From the NCBI GenBank assembly GCA_949127695.1, contig CASBQH010000350.1, positions 1 to 13,972 of the forward strand: a stretch of DNA of 13,972 nt, read 5' to 3'. Below the pieces are notes generated by a model, which saw only the letters and a list, made by a program, of their open reading frames with translations, made no database searches and was not told the origin of the DNA. Below, in pieces: positions 1-6,991 of the stretch (within the stretch, counting starts at the first letter, position 1; every line of letters begins with the position of its first letter). The DNA is from Synechococcales cyanobacterium PMM_0073. Its GTDB lineage: Bacteria > Cyanobacteriota > Cyanobacteriia > Elainellales > Elainellaceae. The translations under genes were made by a program, and so were the position numbers.

Positions 1-823
1 GAATTTGTCGCTCGATCTCGTAATCGATCGCCCGTTCGATCGCATTAAAAGAGTTCATATTTTTAATTTCCACCTTAGTCCCGAACTGTTTTCGGCCGAC
101 TGGGCGCACCGAAATATTCACGTCGCAGCGCAGCGAGCCTTCCTGCATGTTGCCATCGCCCACGTCCAGATAGCGAACAATCCGCCGGATTTCCTGCACA
201 TATTCGGCGGCTTCTTGGCCAGAGCGAATGTCGGGTTCTGAGACAATCTCCACCAGCGGTACACCTGCTCGGTTGTAGTCCACCAGCGAATAGGCCGAGC
301 CAGAGAGGCGGTCACTGCCCGCATGAACCAGCTTGCCCGCATCTTCTTCCATATGCAGCCGGGTCACACCAATCCGCTTGGTTTGGGCTTTGCCGTTGGC
401 ATCCAGCAGGGGCTTACCCTTGTCGTCGGTTAGCTCAATTTCCAGCCAGCCATGCTCGGCAATCGGCAGGTCAAACTGCGAAATCTGGTAGTTTTTGGGC
501 AGGTCGGGGTAAAAATATTGCTTGCGGTCAAACTTGCTGTAAGGGGCAATTTGGCAGTTGAGCGCTAGCCCTGCCTTCACGGCATATTCCAGCACTTTCT
601 CATTGAGAACCGGCAATGTGCCGGGTAATCCCATACAAACCGGGTCAATATGCGTGTTGGGATCAGCACCAAACTGGGTGGAACTGTTAGAGAAAATCTT
701 GGTGGCGGTGTTGAGCTGACAGTGGGTTTCTAGGCCAATGATTGCCTCATACTCAGGTTTGGCTGTGGCTGTGGCGGGGGATGCTTTAGCGGGGGATGCT
801 TTAGCGGAGGATGCAGAGGTCAT
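1..823 (-). CDS. gatB: GatB, Asp/Glu-tRNA amidotransferase subunit B (5' part)
   Basis: Subunit B of the GatCAB complex, which in the cytoplasm converts Glu-tRNA(Gln) to Gln-tRNA(Gln) (and Asp-tRNA(Asn) to Asn-tRNA(Asn)) using ATP and ammonia from GatA. Reverse translation from the ATG at 823 gives about 274 codons with family hallmarks: [10 protein letters not shown] (about 28-37), [16 protein letters not shown] (60-75), [19 protein letters not shown] (98-116), LHMEEDAGK (156-164), [17 protein letters not shown] (182-198), then [14 protein letters not shown]. These lie in the catalytic cradle domain. The helical and YqeY-like tail domains lie beyond the left edge; full GatB is usually near 490 residues. 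The first 22 residues are an Ala/Ser/Pro/Lys-rich extension encoded partly by a 15-bp tandem repeat and are not part of the conserved fold. Only a weak Shine-Dalgarno (GGTGA) precedes the start, so initiation could differ slightly. The gene is divergent from the Uma2 gene. Identification is confident. Confidence 0.96.
   Translation of the reverse strand, partial: MTSASSAKASPAKASPATATAKPEYEAIIGLETHCQLNTATKIFSNSSTQFGADPNTHIDPVCMGLPGTLPVLNEKVLEYAVKAGLALNCQIAPYSKFDRKQYFYPDLPKNYQISQFDLPIAEHGWLEIELTDDKGKPLLDANGKAQTKRIGVTRLHMEEDAGKLVHAGSDRLSGSAYSLVDYNRAGVPLVEIVSEPDIRSGQEAAEYVQEIRRIVRYLDVGDGNMQEGSLRCDVNISVRPVGRKQFGTKVEIKNMNSFNAIERAIDYEIERQI
774..814. repeat. 15-bp tandem repeat in the gatB N-terminal extension
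   Basis: The unit GCGGGGGATGCTTTA occurs at 774-788 and 789-803, and a third partial, slightly diverged copy runs 804-814. In the gatB frame (minus strand) it encodes repeats of Ser-Pro-Ala-Lys-Ala. It keeps the reading frame because the period is 15, and it sits before the conserved fold, so copy-number change should be tolerated. It is probably a slippage product. Confidence 0.85.
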
Positions 824-863
824 AGCTCACCAGATTTTGAACGTTGCGAGATCGAGACGCATG

Positions 864-916
864 AATCGGCTGTTCGAGCTATGCTCAATACAGCTACTAG
901 CCTATTTTAGCCGATT
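864..916. promoter_or_regulatory. Inverted repeat in the gatB / Uma2 intergenic region
   Basis: The arms AATCGGCT (864-871) and AGCCGATT (909-916) are exact reverse complements separated by 37 bases. Within the loop there is a small GAGC-TAT-GCTC hairpin. The structure lies 40-95 bases upstream of the gatB start, so it could form in the gatB leader or be an operator. A possible minus-strand -10 (TAAAAT, 904-909) overlaps the distal arm, but no convincing -35 was seen. The inverted repeat is directly visible; the role is inferred. Confidence 0.35.
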
Positions 917-1000
917 CCCCTACTAGAAGTTGCTTGAGCCACGAACTCCACAGCGCCGAGCTGCATCTTTAAGGCTGATGATCTAAGTCAGGAGGCCACC

Positions 1001-1582
1001 ATGACTGCCTACAGCATTGACCTTAGCCCGATTACGCAGTTTAGCTGCGAGCAGTTTGATCGCCTCTGTGCTGCAAATCCTGATGTCAAGTTTGAGCGTA
1101 CTGCGAGCGGAGTACTGGTGATTATGTCGCCGACTGGTGGAGAGACGGGCAAAAATAACGTGGAATTTGCAGCTGATTTTGTGATCTGGAATCGCAGTAG
1201 TAAATTAGGCGTAGTATTTGATTCATCGACTTGCTTCAGGCTGCCCAACGGCGGCGACCGCTCGCCGGATGTAGCTTGGGTGGAGCGTTCTCGATGGGAG
1301 GCGCTGACGCGAGAACAGCAGCGCCGCTTTCCGCCGCTCTGCCCTGACTTTGTGCTGGAGTTGCTCTCGCCCAGTGACAGTCTTCGCATGGCTCAGGCTA
1401 AAATGCAGGAATATCTGGCGAGCGGGCTGCGGTTGGGCTGGCTGTTTAATCCTGAAAGTCGGCAGGTGGAAATTTCGCGGGCTGGACAGCCAACTGAAAT
1501 CTTGTCAGCGCCACAGATGCTGTTGGGGGAGACGGTGCTGCCGGGATTTACGCTGAGTTTAGACTGGTTTTGGCAGGCGTAA
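1001..1582 (+). CDS. Uma2-family (DUF820) PD-(D/E)XK nuclease-like protein
   Basis: A 193-residue protein of the Uma2/DUF820 family, which is greatly expanded in cyanobacteria and has the PD-(D/E)XK nuclease fold; biological substrates are generally unknown. Visible family signatures are MSPTGGETG (42-50), RSPDVAW with Asp90, PDFVLELLSPSDS with Glu120, and KMQEYLASG with Lys134, followed by GWLFNP. Asp90, Glu120 and Lys134 fit the metal-binding and catalytic positions, so the domain looks intact. The start is supported by an excellent Shine-Dalgarno AGGAGG at 990-995, five bases before the ATG, and the length matches the family. It stands alone, divergent from gatB and convergent with the next gene. 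No toxin-antitoxin partner or transposase is adjacent, so a mobile origin is not indicated here. Family assignment is confident; function is not known. Confidence 0.9.
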   Translation: MTAYSIDLSPITQFSCEQFDRLCAANPDVKFERTASGVLVIMSPTGGETGKNNVEFAADFVIWNRSSKLGVVFDSSTCFRLPNGGDRSPDVAWVERSRWEALTREQQRRFPPLCPDFVLELLSPSDSLRMAQAKMQEYLASGLRLGWLFNPESRQVEISRAGQPTEILSAPQMLLGETVLPGFTLSLDWFWQA

Positions 1583-1667
1583 CTAGAGAGAATCGGGAAG
1601 TGGGTTTCGCGGCGTTGCTGAATAGCCGCATGAGTCACTGCGCTGCTACTTTGCTTTATTCGCTGGC

Positions 1668-2192
1668 CTATTCGGCTTCAGCCTTCGGCTGAGCTGGAGA
1701 AAGGCTGGAAAAAATCTGTTCAATTAAATACTTTGTTTTTTGATCTAGCTTCAGCCAGTCTACGTCACCCGTGTCGTCAATCAAGCTAATGTCAACCGTG
1801 ACAATCATCTCTTGATCCATCGCGTTTAAGACTGGGCTATAGTTGCGAAAGCAGATTTGGTAGCAAAGCTGCCAGAGATCGACCGTAATCTGACGATCGC
1901 CTTTTTTGAGGCAGAGCAGATAGCTCATTTGCGGGCTGGGCAGACGCGCCAGCTGCGCTTCAATTTCGGCAGCTTCAACGGCTGAGGCAGTCGCCAACTG
2001 CTGCTGGAGTGCCAAAACCTGGGCTTGGGTCTCGGCTGGAATACCCTCTGGCCAGATCGGCGTTTCTTGATAGCTACTCTGCCAAGTCGTCTGCTCAAGC
2101 TGCTTGCGGATATTGTCCAGCACGCGGATGAACACGGGCTGCATCAGCAGTTCTGCCTGCTCCCAGGCTTTGATATCGGCAAATTTTGGCAT
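1668..2192 (-). CDS. Conserved cyanobacterial protein of unknown function, 174 aa
   Basis: The protein resembles a conserved cyanobacterial family of unknown role that I recognise only by its pattern: N-terminal MPKFADIKAWEQAELLMQP, then FIRVLDNIRKQLEQTTW (22-38), a helical Gln/Ala-rich middle (52-84) likely to form a coiled coil, and a core with YLLCLKKGD followed by VDLWQLCYQICF and NYSP. The C-terminus is short, acidic and Ala/Glu-rich (QPKAEAE). There is no signal peptide or transmembrane segment, so it should be cytoplasmic. The gene lies 82 bases downstream of the toroid-fold gene on the same strand, so co-transcription is possible, but the spacing does not prove it. It is convergent with the Uma2 gene. 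The ATG at 2192 has only a weak Shine-Dalgarno. That it is a real gene is likely; no function is assigned. Confidence 0.75.
   Translation of the reverse strand: MPKFADIKAWEQAELLMQPVFIRVLDNIRKQLEQTTWQSSYQETPIWPEGIPAETQAQVLALQQQLATASAVEAAEIEAQLARLPSPQMSYLLCLKKGDRQITVDLWQLCYQICFRNYSPVLNAMDQEMIVTVDISLIDDTGDVDWLKLDQKTKYLIEQIFSSLSPAQPKAEAE
1678..1692. other. Perfect 6-bp hairpin at a convergent gene end
   Basis: TCAGCC-TTC-GGCTGA forms a compact stem-loop inside the last codons of the minus-strand gene ending at 1668. It lies between two convergent genes and might slow transcription, but no U-tract follows on either strand, so it is not a standard intrinsic terminator. Confidence 0.35.
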
Positions 2193-2251
2193 CTCAGCAG
2201 TTTAAAAACTCGCTCACTTCAATCATACTTAATTGCTTCGGTACTGCATAT

Positions 2252-2271
2252 TTTCACGGCGTTTCACGGCG
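2252..2271. repeat. 10-bp direct repeat, two copies
   Basis: TTTCACGGCG occurs twice back to back (2252-2261 and 2262-2271), followed by TTTTTATGGCG, which looks like a decayed third copy extending into the end of the toroid-fold gene. It lies in the short gap between two minus-strand genes. It is probably slippage; no binding site is recognised. Confidence 0.6.
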
Positions 2272-2274
2272 TTT

Positions 2275-3891
2275 TTATGGCGCTAGATGCAGCAATCGCT
2301 CTAGCTTCAAGACCTCTCCAGGTTGCAGTTTTCGCACCTGCGGCGTCAAATCTAGCCAGCCCTGGAGCTGCCCGACCTGAAACGTGCGGCTCATCACGAC
2401 ATAGATCGAAGTCTGGTCACAGCCGATTCCGGCAGAGGCCACAGCATCCCAGTTCTTGGCATAGAGCGCATCCTGCACCTGCCAGCCCTGCTCTGTCCAC
2501 CGCAGGCAGCGCTCAAACTGAAGCGGTGCATCGCGCTTGCCGACAATCAGCAGCTGCTGCAAAATCCTGCGGATCAAGTTGGGCTTAAATCGACCAATGC
2601 TCAGCATTACGACTCGCAAAATCATGGAATTCAGCGGCGTCATTTGCTTTTGCTTTGCCCAGCCTAGACTGCCGCTAATTCTAATTTCGTTCTTACTCAC
2701 ATCTACTTCATAGTCGCCCACTAAATGACCTACTGCGTTCTTGAGCTGGCCGTTCTGGTATATCTGCACTGAAAACTGGCTGTCAGAGGCCAGCAGCTGA
2801 GTAGCCTGAAATAGCTTAAACGCGCCGCCTTTATTCAGCGCCAGATAGAGCGCTTGGCCTTGCCTACGGTCAATTAGCACTCGCGCCTGCTGGAGCCAAA
2901 CACGGCCATCCGGCTGCGGGCAAAGCGGCGGGCGCTCGGCCACAAAATCTTGCCAGCTGAGCAGATAGTTCCAGGTATGATGCCCAATAATGTGATCATC
3001 TGCGTAGCAAGACGCCTTGCCGTTGGCGAGCCCCTGCAAAAACCGATCGTTAATTGCCAGCGCTTCCGGCAACCAGCGCCCCACCAGCTCAAAGCCATGC
3101 GGAAAGAAGTTGTAGGTATTGCGGCTGGTATATTCGCCGCCAAACGAGCCGTCAGGATGCGAAAAATGCGCCGCCAGCCGCACCGCCTTCGTCAACGAGG
3201 CTTGCAGCAGCGAAGTTTTCAAATGCTGATCGGCATTGAGCGCCGCAATCCGCGCCAGACAAGAAATCGTCAGCGTGTGGTAGCCCGGATCGCAGCCCTC
3301 ATATTCCTGAAACCAGCCCTCTTCGTTTTGCCAGTCAAACACCTGCTCTAGCCGCTGCGCCTTGGCCTTGTCCCAGCGGTTGGACTGTAGCAGGCGCGAC
3401 AGCAGCTCTAGGCAAAGCACAATCAGCGCCTGATGATTGGTCAGTCGCCCGCTTTCTTGATGATCTGCCAGCCAGTCGGCGCGCTGGCTAAAAAAAGCCA
3501 GCATTGCTGGGTCATAAAAGCCTAGCCGCATATAGCTTTCAATGCAGGCAAACAGTGAAAAAGCTGCCGCGCCGCCTGCCCGCTCATAGGGAAAGTAATC
3601 ATCGCAAGAGCCATCTGGATGGGCGCTTTTGGCCGCATATCGAATGCCCGCAGCTACCCAGTCTTTTAGCGCTGTCTGACGATAAAAGGGATTTCCGGGT
3701 AGATCGATCTCGTATGCTAACGCTAACGGCAGCACAAACTCTTGCGACATGCCGCTGGGAAAATCAATGATCTTATAGTGCCAAAAGTTGCGGTCAAAGC
3801 AGCCGTAAGTAGGGCTATGCGGATTGCGATCCTGTAAGGTGAGGATTTTGGGAATCTGAGCGAGGGCTTCGTGAGCAAACAGGTCTTTCAT
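2275..3891 (-). CDS. Alpha/alpha-toroid plus beta-sandwich protein, polysaccharide lyase-like
   Basis: A 538-residue protein. Residues 1-315 are rich in Trp, Tyr, His and paired amphipathic helices, and contain the motif HPDGS twice (about 91-95 and 245-249), the second followed by GGEYTSRNTYNFFPHG; this is typical of an alpha/alpha toroid. Residues from about 328 onward are beta-rich. A toroid followed by a beta-sandwich is the layout of heparinase II/III-type and alginate-lyase enzymes, and Tyr/His/Asn clusters such as NTYNFFPHG could serve catalysis, but I cannot match a specific family. No signal peptide is visible, so the protein seems cytoplasmic, which is unusual for a lyase and leaves a role in polysaccharide assembly or turnover as an inference. 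I chose ATG 3891; a TTG at 3900 would add three residues. Neither has a clear Shine-Dalgarno. It is divergent from the HAD gene. Confidence 0.75.
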   Translation of the reverse strand: MKDLFAHEALAQIPKILTLQDRNPHSPTYGCFDRNFWHYKIIDFPSGMSQEFVLPLALAYEIDLPGNPFYRQTALKDWVAAGIRYAAKSAHPDGSCDDYFPYERAGGAAAFSLFACIESYMRLGFYDPAMLAFFSQRADWLADHQESGRLTNHQALIVLCLELLSRLLQSNRWDKAKAQRLEQVFDWQNEEGWFQEYEGCDPGYHTLTISCLARIAALNADQHLKTSLLQASLTKAVRLAAHFSHPDGSFGGEYTSRNTYNFFPHGFELVGRWLPEALAINDRFLQGLANGKASCYADDHIIGHHTWNYLLSWQDFVAERPPLCPQPDGRVWLQQARVLIDRRQGQALYLALNKGGAFKLFQATQLLASDSQFSVQIYQNGQLKNAVGHLVGDYEVDVSKNEIRISGSLGWAKQKQMTPLNSMILRVVMLSIGRFKPNLIRRILQQLLIVGKRDAPLQFERCLRWTEQGWQVQDALYAKNWDAVASAGIGCDQTSIYVVMSRTFQVGQLQGWLDLTPQVRKLQPGEVLKLERLLHLAP

Positions 3892-3957
3892 GCCGTGCAA
3901 CCAGTTCAGGCTTACTTACAATAGCAGCAAAGCTTGACCGCTGACTCTGCGCCGCCG

Positions 3958-3973
3958 TCAGCCATGCGGCTGA
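3958..3973. other. Short hairpin between divergent genes
   Basis: TCAGCC-ATGC-GGCTGA is an exact 6-bp inverted repeat in the 158-base region between the toroid-fold gene (minus) and the HAD phosphatase gene (plus). It could be an operator or part of a 5' leader. The arms are identical to those of the hairpin at 1678-1692. No terminator features are present. Confidence 0.35.
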
Positions 3974-4049
3974 GCCAGAGCTAAATTCCCAGTAGCTAGG
4001 CAAAATACCAGTAAGATCATCGAAGCAGCCACCTATTCACGAATTCTCC

Positions 4050-4928
4050 ATGCCAGATTCTTCATCCTCCTCCCCGATTCGTCTGCTGGCGCTAGACCTT
4101 GACGGCACGATCGTTGGGGCTTCCAACCAGATTCATCCAGCCGTGAAGCGCGCCATCCATGCGGCTCAAGCCCAGGGCGTACAGGTGGCGATTGCAACCG
4201 GACGCATGTTTCGCTCTGCGCTGCGGTTTTATCAAGAGCTGGAGCTGACGCTGCCATTGATGGCTTACCAAGGAGCGTTGATTCAAGCGCCTGCGACCGC
4301 CAACAGCGCGGCCAAAATTCATCGCCATCTGACGGTTCCCAAACTTGCTGCCCGCCAGCTGCTCGACTATTTTGAGCAGCCCCAGCTGCAAGACCAGCTC
4401 TCGGTTCACTTTTACATTAATGATCGGCTCTATCTGCGCCAGCTCAACGCCGAGTCGATCGAATATTCGGCGCGTTCTGGGATTGAGGCCACCGCAGTGG
4501 GCGATCTGCGGCTGCTTCTGGGCGAGGCCGATCCTGCGCCCACCAAAATCTTGGCGATCAGCCTCGATCCAGCCATGATTGACAATCTGCTCACTTCACT
4601 TCGGCAGCAATATCCGCCTGAAGAACTTTACTTTACCAAATCAGTCGCTACTTTTTTTGAGGCGGCGCATCCTCAGGTGAATAAAGGGGCAGCCTTGCAG
4701 TACATTGCTGAGCAGATCCTGCAAATTCGCCCTGAGCAGGTGATGTGCATCGGCGATAATTTCAACGATCTCGAAATGATTCAGTATGCGGGAGTTGGGG
4801 TAGCGATGGGCAATGCCCCAGATGCCGTCAAGGCTGTCGCCAACTGGATTGCACCTGATGTGGAGCAGCAAGGGGCGGCAGCTGCAATTGAGCAATTTAT
4901 TTTGTCGAAAGCCGAAGTCGAACTCTAA
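4050..4928 (+). CDS. Cof-type HAD-IIB family hydrolase (phosphatase)
   Basis: A cytoplasmic haloacid-dehalogenase-superfamily phosphatase of subclass IIB (Cof/YidA-like); members dephosphorylate sugar phosphates and related small metabolites, and the substrate cannot be read from sequence. All catalytic motifs are present in its 292 residues: motif I LDLDGT (nucleophile Asp16, acid Asp18), motif II IATGR (Thr50), motif III VNKG (Lys212), and motif IV GDNFND (Asp236, Asp240). The C2 cap lies roughly between residues 85 and 205. Length is normal. The ATG at 4050 gives only nine residues before the first beta strand, including a Ser-rich MPDSSSSSP, and has no good Shine-Dalgarno. The last codons merge into a 12-bp tandem repeat containing the stop. 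It is convergent with the next gene. The family is certain; the substrate is unknown. Confidence 0.93.
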   Translation: MPDSSSSSPIRLLALDLDGTIVGASNQIHPAVKRAIHAAQAQGVQVAIATGRMFRSALRFYQELELTLPLMAYQGALIQAPATANSAAKIHRHLTVPKLAARQLLDYFEQPQLQDQLSVHFYINDRLYLRQLNAESIEYSARSGIEATAVGDLRLLLGEADPAPTKILAISLDPAMIDNLLTSLRQQYPPEELYFTKSVATFFEAAHPQVNKGAALQYIAEQILQIRPEQVMCIGDNFNDLEMIQYAGVGVAMGNAPDAVKAVANWIAPDVEQQGAAAAIEQFILSKAEVEL

Positions 4929-4952
4929 GTCAAACTCTAAGTCAAACTCTTA
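4917..4952. repeat. 12-bp tandem repeat across a stop codon
   Basis: Three near-identical 12-mers, GTCGAACTCTAA, GTCAAACTCTAA and GTCAAACTCTTA, run from 4917 to 4952. The first copy encodes the last residues Val-Glu-Leu and the stop of the HAD gene; the second repeats an in-frame TAA. The pattern suggests recent slippage duplication of the gene end. Confidence 0.9.
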
Positions 4953-5019
4953 GTCAGAAGCCAAACCAAACGCCAAGTCTCTTCGTTAAACCTTTCTGCC
5001 AGACCTTGCAGCCAAATGC

Positions 5020-5598
5020 TCAGGCACAGAAGCAAAAATCATCCACCGTCAGCTGCCCGTTAAAGCTCTCTAGCGTGACGCGATCGATATTTTGCGCTGC
5101 TGAATTGAGCTGAAGGCACAGGCTGCCCTCTCCCAGATTTGCCTCGGACATGGCTTCTGCCACCAGCTGATTCTGTCGATTAAACGCCCGAATCACCGTG
5201 CGCCGAGAGCTAACGACAAAGCTGCTGACATGCCTTACAGGCTGCAAAAACCTGGCCTCTAGCCAGCCGTCTTTGGGCGCAGCCAGCAGCACCATCATGC
5301 CAGAATGCGGCAGATAGGCTGGATTAGAAGGATGAATCGCCACGGCATTTTCAAACCGCACCCCCCAAGACTCGTACTGGCGCTCTACGATGGTAAAGCA
5401 GGGTAGATCTTCGACATCTAGCCGCACGCAGCGGGTCAGTGCGGGCAAATCAATTAGTCGTTGAACCAACTCTCCGGCCACAGACTGTAAATCTAGAACA
5501 GGCTGAAAATCTAGATTGCTCACAGGTCTAGGCTCAGCAAAGGCTACAGCTGCCTCGCCGCCCCAACCCTCCAGAGCGTCTCTGCTGAAATCAGACAT
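5020..5598 (-). CDS. Unrecognised beta-rich protein, 192 aa
   Basis: I do not recognise a named family. Residues about 1-65 are acidic and partly disordered-looking. The rest is beta-rich, with phrases such as YESWGVRFENAVAIHPSNPA, LEARFLQPVRHVSSFVVSS, RTVIRAFNRQNQLVAEA and a closing IDRVTLESFNGQLTVDDFCF. That sequence of short strands ending in a VDD motif resembles the jelly-roll domain often found in exported PEP-CTERM proteins, but neither a signal peptide nor a C-terminal anchor is present, so it should be cytoplasmic. The start at 5598 is favoured over an upstream ATG at 5637 because a strong GGAGG lies four bases before it; the longer form would add 13 mostly hydrophobic residues. It is convergent with the HAD gene. 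Real gene likely; function unknown. Confidence 0.7.
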   Translation of the reverse strand: MSDFSRDALEGWGGEAAVAFAEPRPVSNLDFQPVLDLQSVAGELVQRLIDLPALTRCVRLDVEDLPCFTIVERQYESWGVRFENAVAIHPSNPAYLPHSGMMVLLAAPKDGWLEARFLQPVRHVSSFVVSSRRTVIRAFNRQNQLVAEAMSEANLGEGSLCLQLNSAAQNIDRVTLESFNGQLTVDDFCFCA

Positions 5599-5602
5599 GC
5601 TA

Positions 5603-5607
5603 CCTCC
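5603..5607 (-). promoter_or_regulatory. Shine-Dalgarno deciding the start at 5598
   Basis: On the minus strand GGAGG ends four bases before ATG 5598 (GGAGGTAGCATG). It argues for the 192-residue form over the 205-residue form that begins upstream of this site. Confidence 0.7.
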
Positions 5608-5807
5608 AATCCACGAGTACAACAGGATAAAACACATACAGATGCCAAGCTAACAGATGTCTCCAGTTCTCTACATCAGCTCTCATGCTTAATTTCTGCT
5701 CGAATTTAGTCCTAATGATGCAATCAAGATGCAATCTTAAGATTAGAGAGGACAGTCCAACTTTTGTAAAGAGTTGTTTGACCCTCACGGCAGCTTGGTT
5801 AAAGTTA

Positions 5808-5837
5808 CGGCTGATCAAAATAGGGCAATATCAGCCG
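5808..5837. other. 8-bp perfect inverted repeat
   Basis: CGGCTGAT (5808-5815) and ATCAGCCG (5830-5837) flank a 14-base A-rich spacer. There is no U-tract on either side. It could be an operator for a dimeric regulator or a leader hairpin. Confidence 0.45.
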
Positions 5838-5959
5838 CGAAAGCCAGCATTTGCCATAATTTGCTCATGCGCCAAGATGGGGACTATGTGATGAAGAGAA
5901 CCATGCGCCCATGCCGTTATTATGTCTGAAAGCGGGCTGGGACATCCCAAAACCGACAC

Positions 5960-5996
5960 AGTTTGTAAGACATAGTTTGTAAGACATAGTTTGTAA
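5960..5996. repeat. 14-bp tandem repeat, about 2.6 copies
   Basis: AGTTTGTAAGACAT occurs at 5960-5973 and 5974-5987, followed by AGTTTGTAA at 5988-5996. The array lies 77 bases before the start codon of the hydrolase gene, in the usual promoter or operator zone. Whether it binds a regulator or is neutral slippage cannot be told from sequence. Confidence 0.9.
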
Positions 5997-6072
5997 TTCT
6001 GCAAAAACTAGAGCCAGATCGCTCCGTACCAAAACCAGTCACAATAGCCACATAGATACTCAGGGTATCCTC

Positions 6073-6954
6073 ATGCTCCAGCCCCCCGATTTTGATCAAT
6101 TGACGCTCTCAACCAGCCTGGGTCAGCTGGTTTACTATCAGCCCAGGCTGGCGACGACCACCGCCGCCGCGACGCCCATGCTCTTTCTGCATGGCTTTGG
6201 CGGCGGCTCTTCGGCTTACGAATGGTCGCTGGTCTATCCAGCCTTTGCGGCGACCTATCGCGTCTTGGCTCCTGATCTGCTGGGCTGGGGGCGCTCTGAT
6301 CACCTGAGCCGCAGCTACTTGATCCAAGACTATCTGACAATCATTACGGAGCTGCTAGAGCAACTCTGCTCCACCCCAGCAATAGTGGTGGCCTCTTCTC
6401 TGACAGCAGCGCTGACGATTCGGGTGGCTGTGACACGCCCAGAGCTATTCAAGGCGCTGCTCTTGGTGGCTCCCTCCGGGCTGGCCGACTTTGATCAGCC
6501 CTACAGCAATTTCTTTGCCCAGCTAGTCAGCACGCCAATCTTAAATCGTCTGGTTTACAGCACTGCGATCGCCACCCCCTTCGGCATTCGCAATTTTCTG
6601 GAAACTCGCCAGTTTGCCCGCCCTAGCCGCGTTACCCAGGAGATGGTCGATGCCTATTTGGCTTCAGCCCAGCAGCCCAACGCCGAATATAGCGCCATTT
6701 CCTTTGTGCGGGGCGATCTCTGCTTTGACCTAGCTGCCTATATGCCGCAGCTGACAGTGCCCACGGCTGTACTCTGGGGAGAACAGTCGCAGTTTACGCC
6801 AGTTGATCTGGGGCAGCGTCTGGTTGAACTCAATCCCCGCGCCATTCAGCAGTTTACGATTTTGGCAGATACAGGGCTAACGCCGCAGCTAGAGCTACCT
6901 GCTGTCACCAGCGGCTGGATTTACCGCAGTCTGGCGCTGCTGAAAGTTCGTTAG
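6073..6954 (+). CDS. Alpha/beta-hydrolase fold protein with degenerate catalytic triad
   Basis: A 293-residue protein with the usual alpha/beta-hydrolase order: the oxyanion segment FLHGFGGGSSAYEW (38-51), then VLAPDLLGWGRSD (64-76), a nucleophile elbow AIVVASSLT (103-111), a lid region (about 140-215), then VPTAVLWGEQSQFTP (229-243) and DTGLTPQLELP (266-276). The family pattern at the elbow is G-x-S-x-G; here it is A-S-S-L-T, keeping Ser109 only. The acid normally after the WG motif is replaced (GEQSQ instead of GxxDP), and the catalytic His of the G-H-x-P motif is Leu269. So the fold is clear but hydrolase activity is doubtful unless other residues substitute. No signal peptide; probably cytoplasmic. 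The gene is a single unit upstream of a tRNA, preceded by a 14-bp repeat array, and carries a strong hairpin early in the coding sequence. Confidence 0.9.
   Translation: MLQPPDFDQLTLSTSLGQLVYYQPRLATTTAAATPMLFLHGFGGGSSAYEWSLVYPAFAATYRVLAPDLLGWGRSDHLSRSYLIQDYLTIITELLEQLCSTPAIVVASSLTAALTIRVAVTRPELFKALLLVAPSGLADFDQPYSNFFAQLVSTPILNRLVYSTAIATPFGIRNFLETRQFARPSRVTQEMVDAYLASAQQPNAEYSAISFVRGDLCFDLAAYMPQLTVPTAVLWGEQSQFTPVDLGQRLVELNPRAIQQFTILADTGLTPQLELPAVTSGWIYRSLALLKVR
6113..6151 (+). other. 10-bp GC-rich hairpin early in the hydrolase gene
   Basis: CCAGCCTGGG (6113-6122) and CCCAGGCTGG (6142-6151) are exact reverse complements with a 19-base loop, starting 41 bases into the coding sequence. In mRNA this would be a stable stem that could slow early elongation; it may equally be chance. 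Confidence 0.6.
6565..6572. repeat. HIP1 palindrome in the hydrolase gene
   Basis: GCGATCGC, the highly iterated palindrome found throughout many cyanobacterial genomes. It lies within the coding sequence of the hydrolase and supports a cyanobacterial origin. Confidence 0.85.
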
Positions 6955-6991
6955 CCCTAGCTTTTTAGCCAGCAGTTAAGATCTCAGATGC

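Larger units (their letters stand above)
5599..6072. other. Intergenic region, 474 bases, divergent genes
   Basis: This holds the presumed promoters of the minus-strand gene at 5598 and the plus-strand hydrolase at 6073. Short open frames are present, but none has protein-like composition or a good ribosome site. Visible structure is limited to an 8-bp inverted repeat (5808-5837) and a 14-bp tandem repeat (5960-5996). No RNA gene was recognised. Confidence 0.5.

Noticed and set aside
738..926. Plus-strand open frame with Ala/Gly/Asp repeats
   Set aside because: It lies antisense to the gatB start; its apparent repeat is the antisense reading of the 15-bp tandem repeat.
1009..1389. 126-codon minus-strand open frame
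   Set aside because: Fully antisense to the intact Uma2 gene, which has a perfect Shine-Dalgarno and conserved motifs.
5685..5891. 68-codon plus-strand open frame in the 5599-6072 intergenic region
   Set aside because: No good ribosome site, composition not protein-like, and it overlaps an inverted repeat. Treated as chance.
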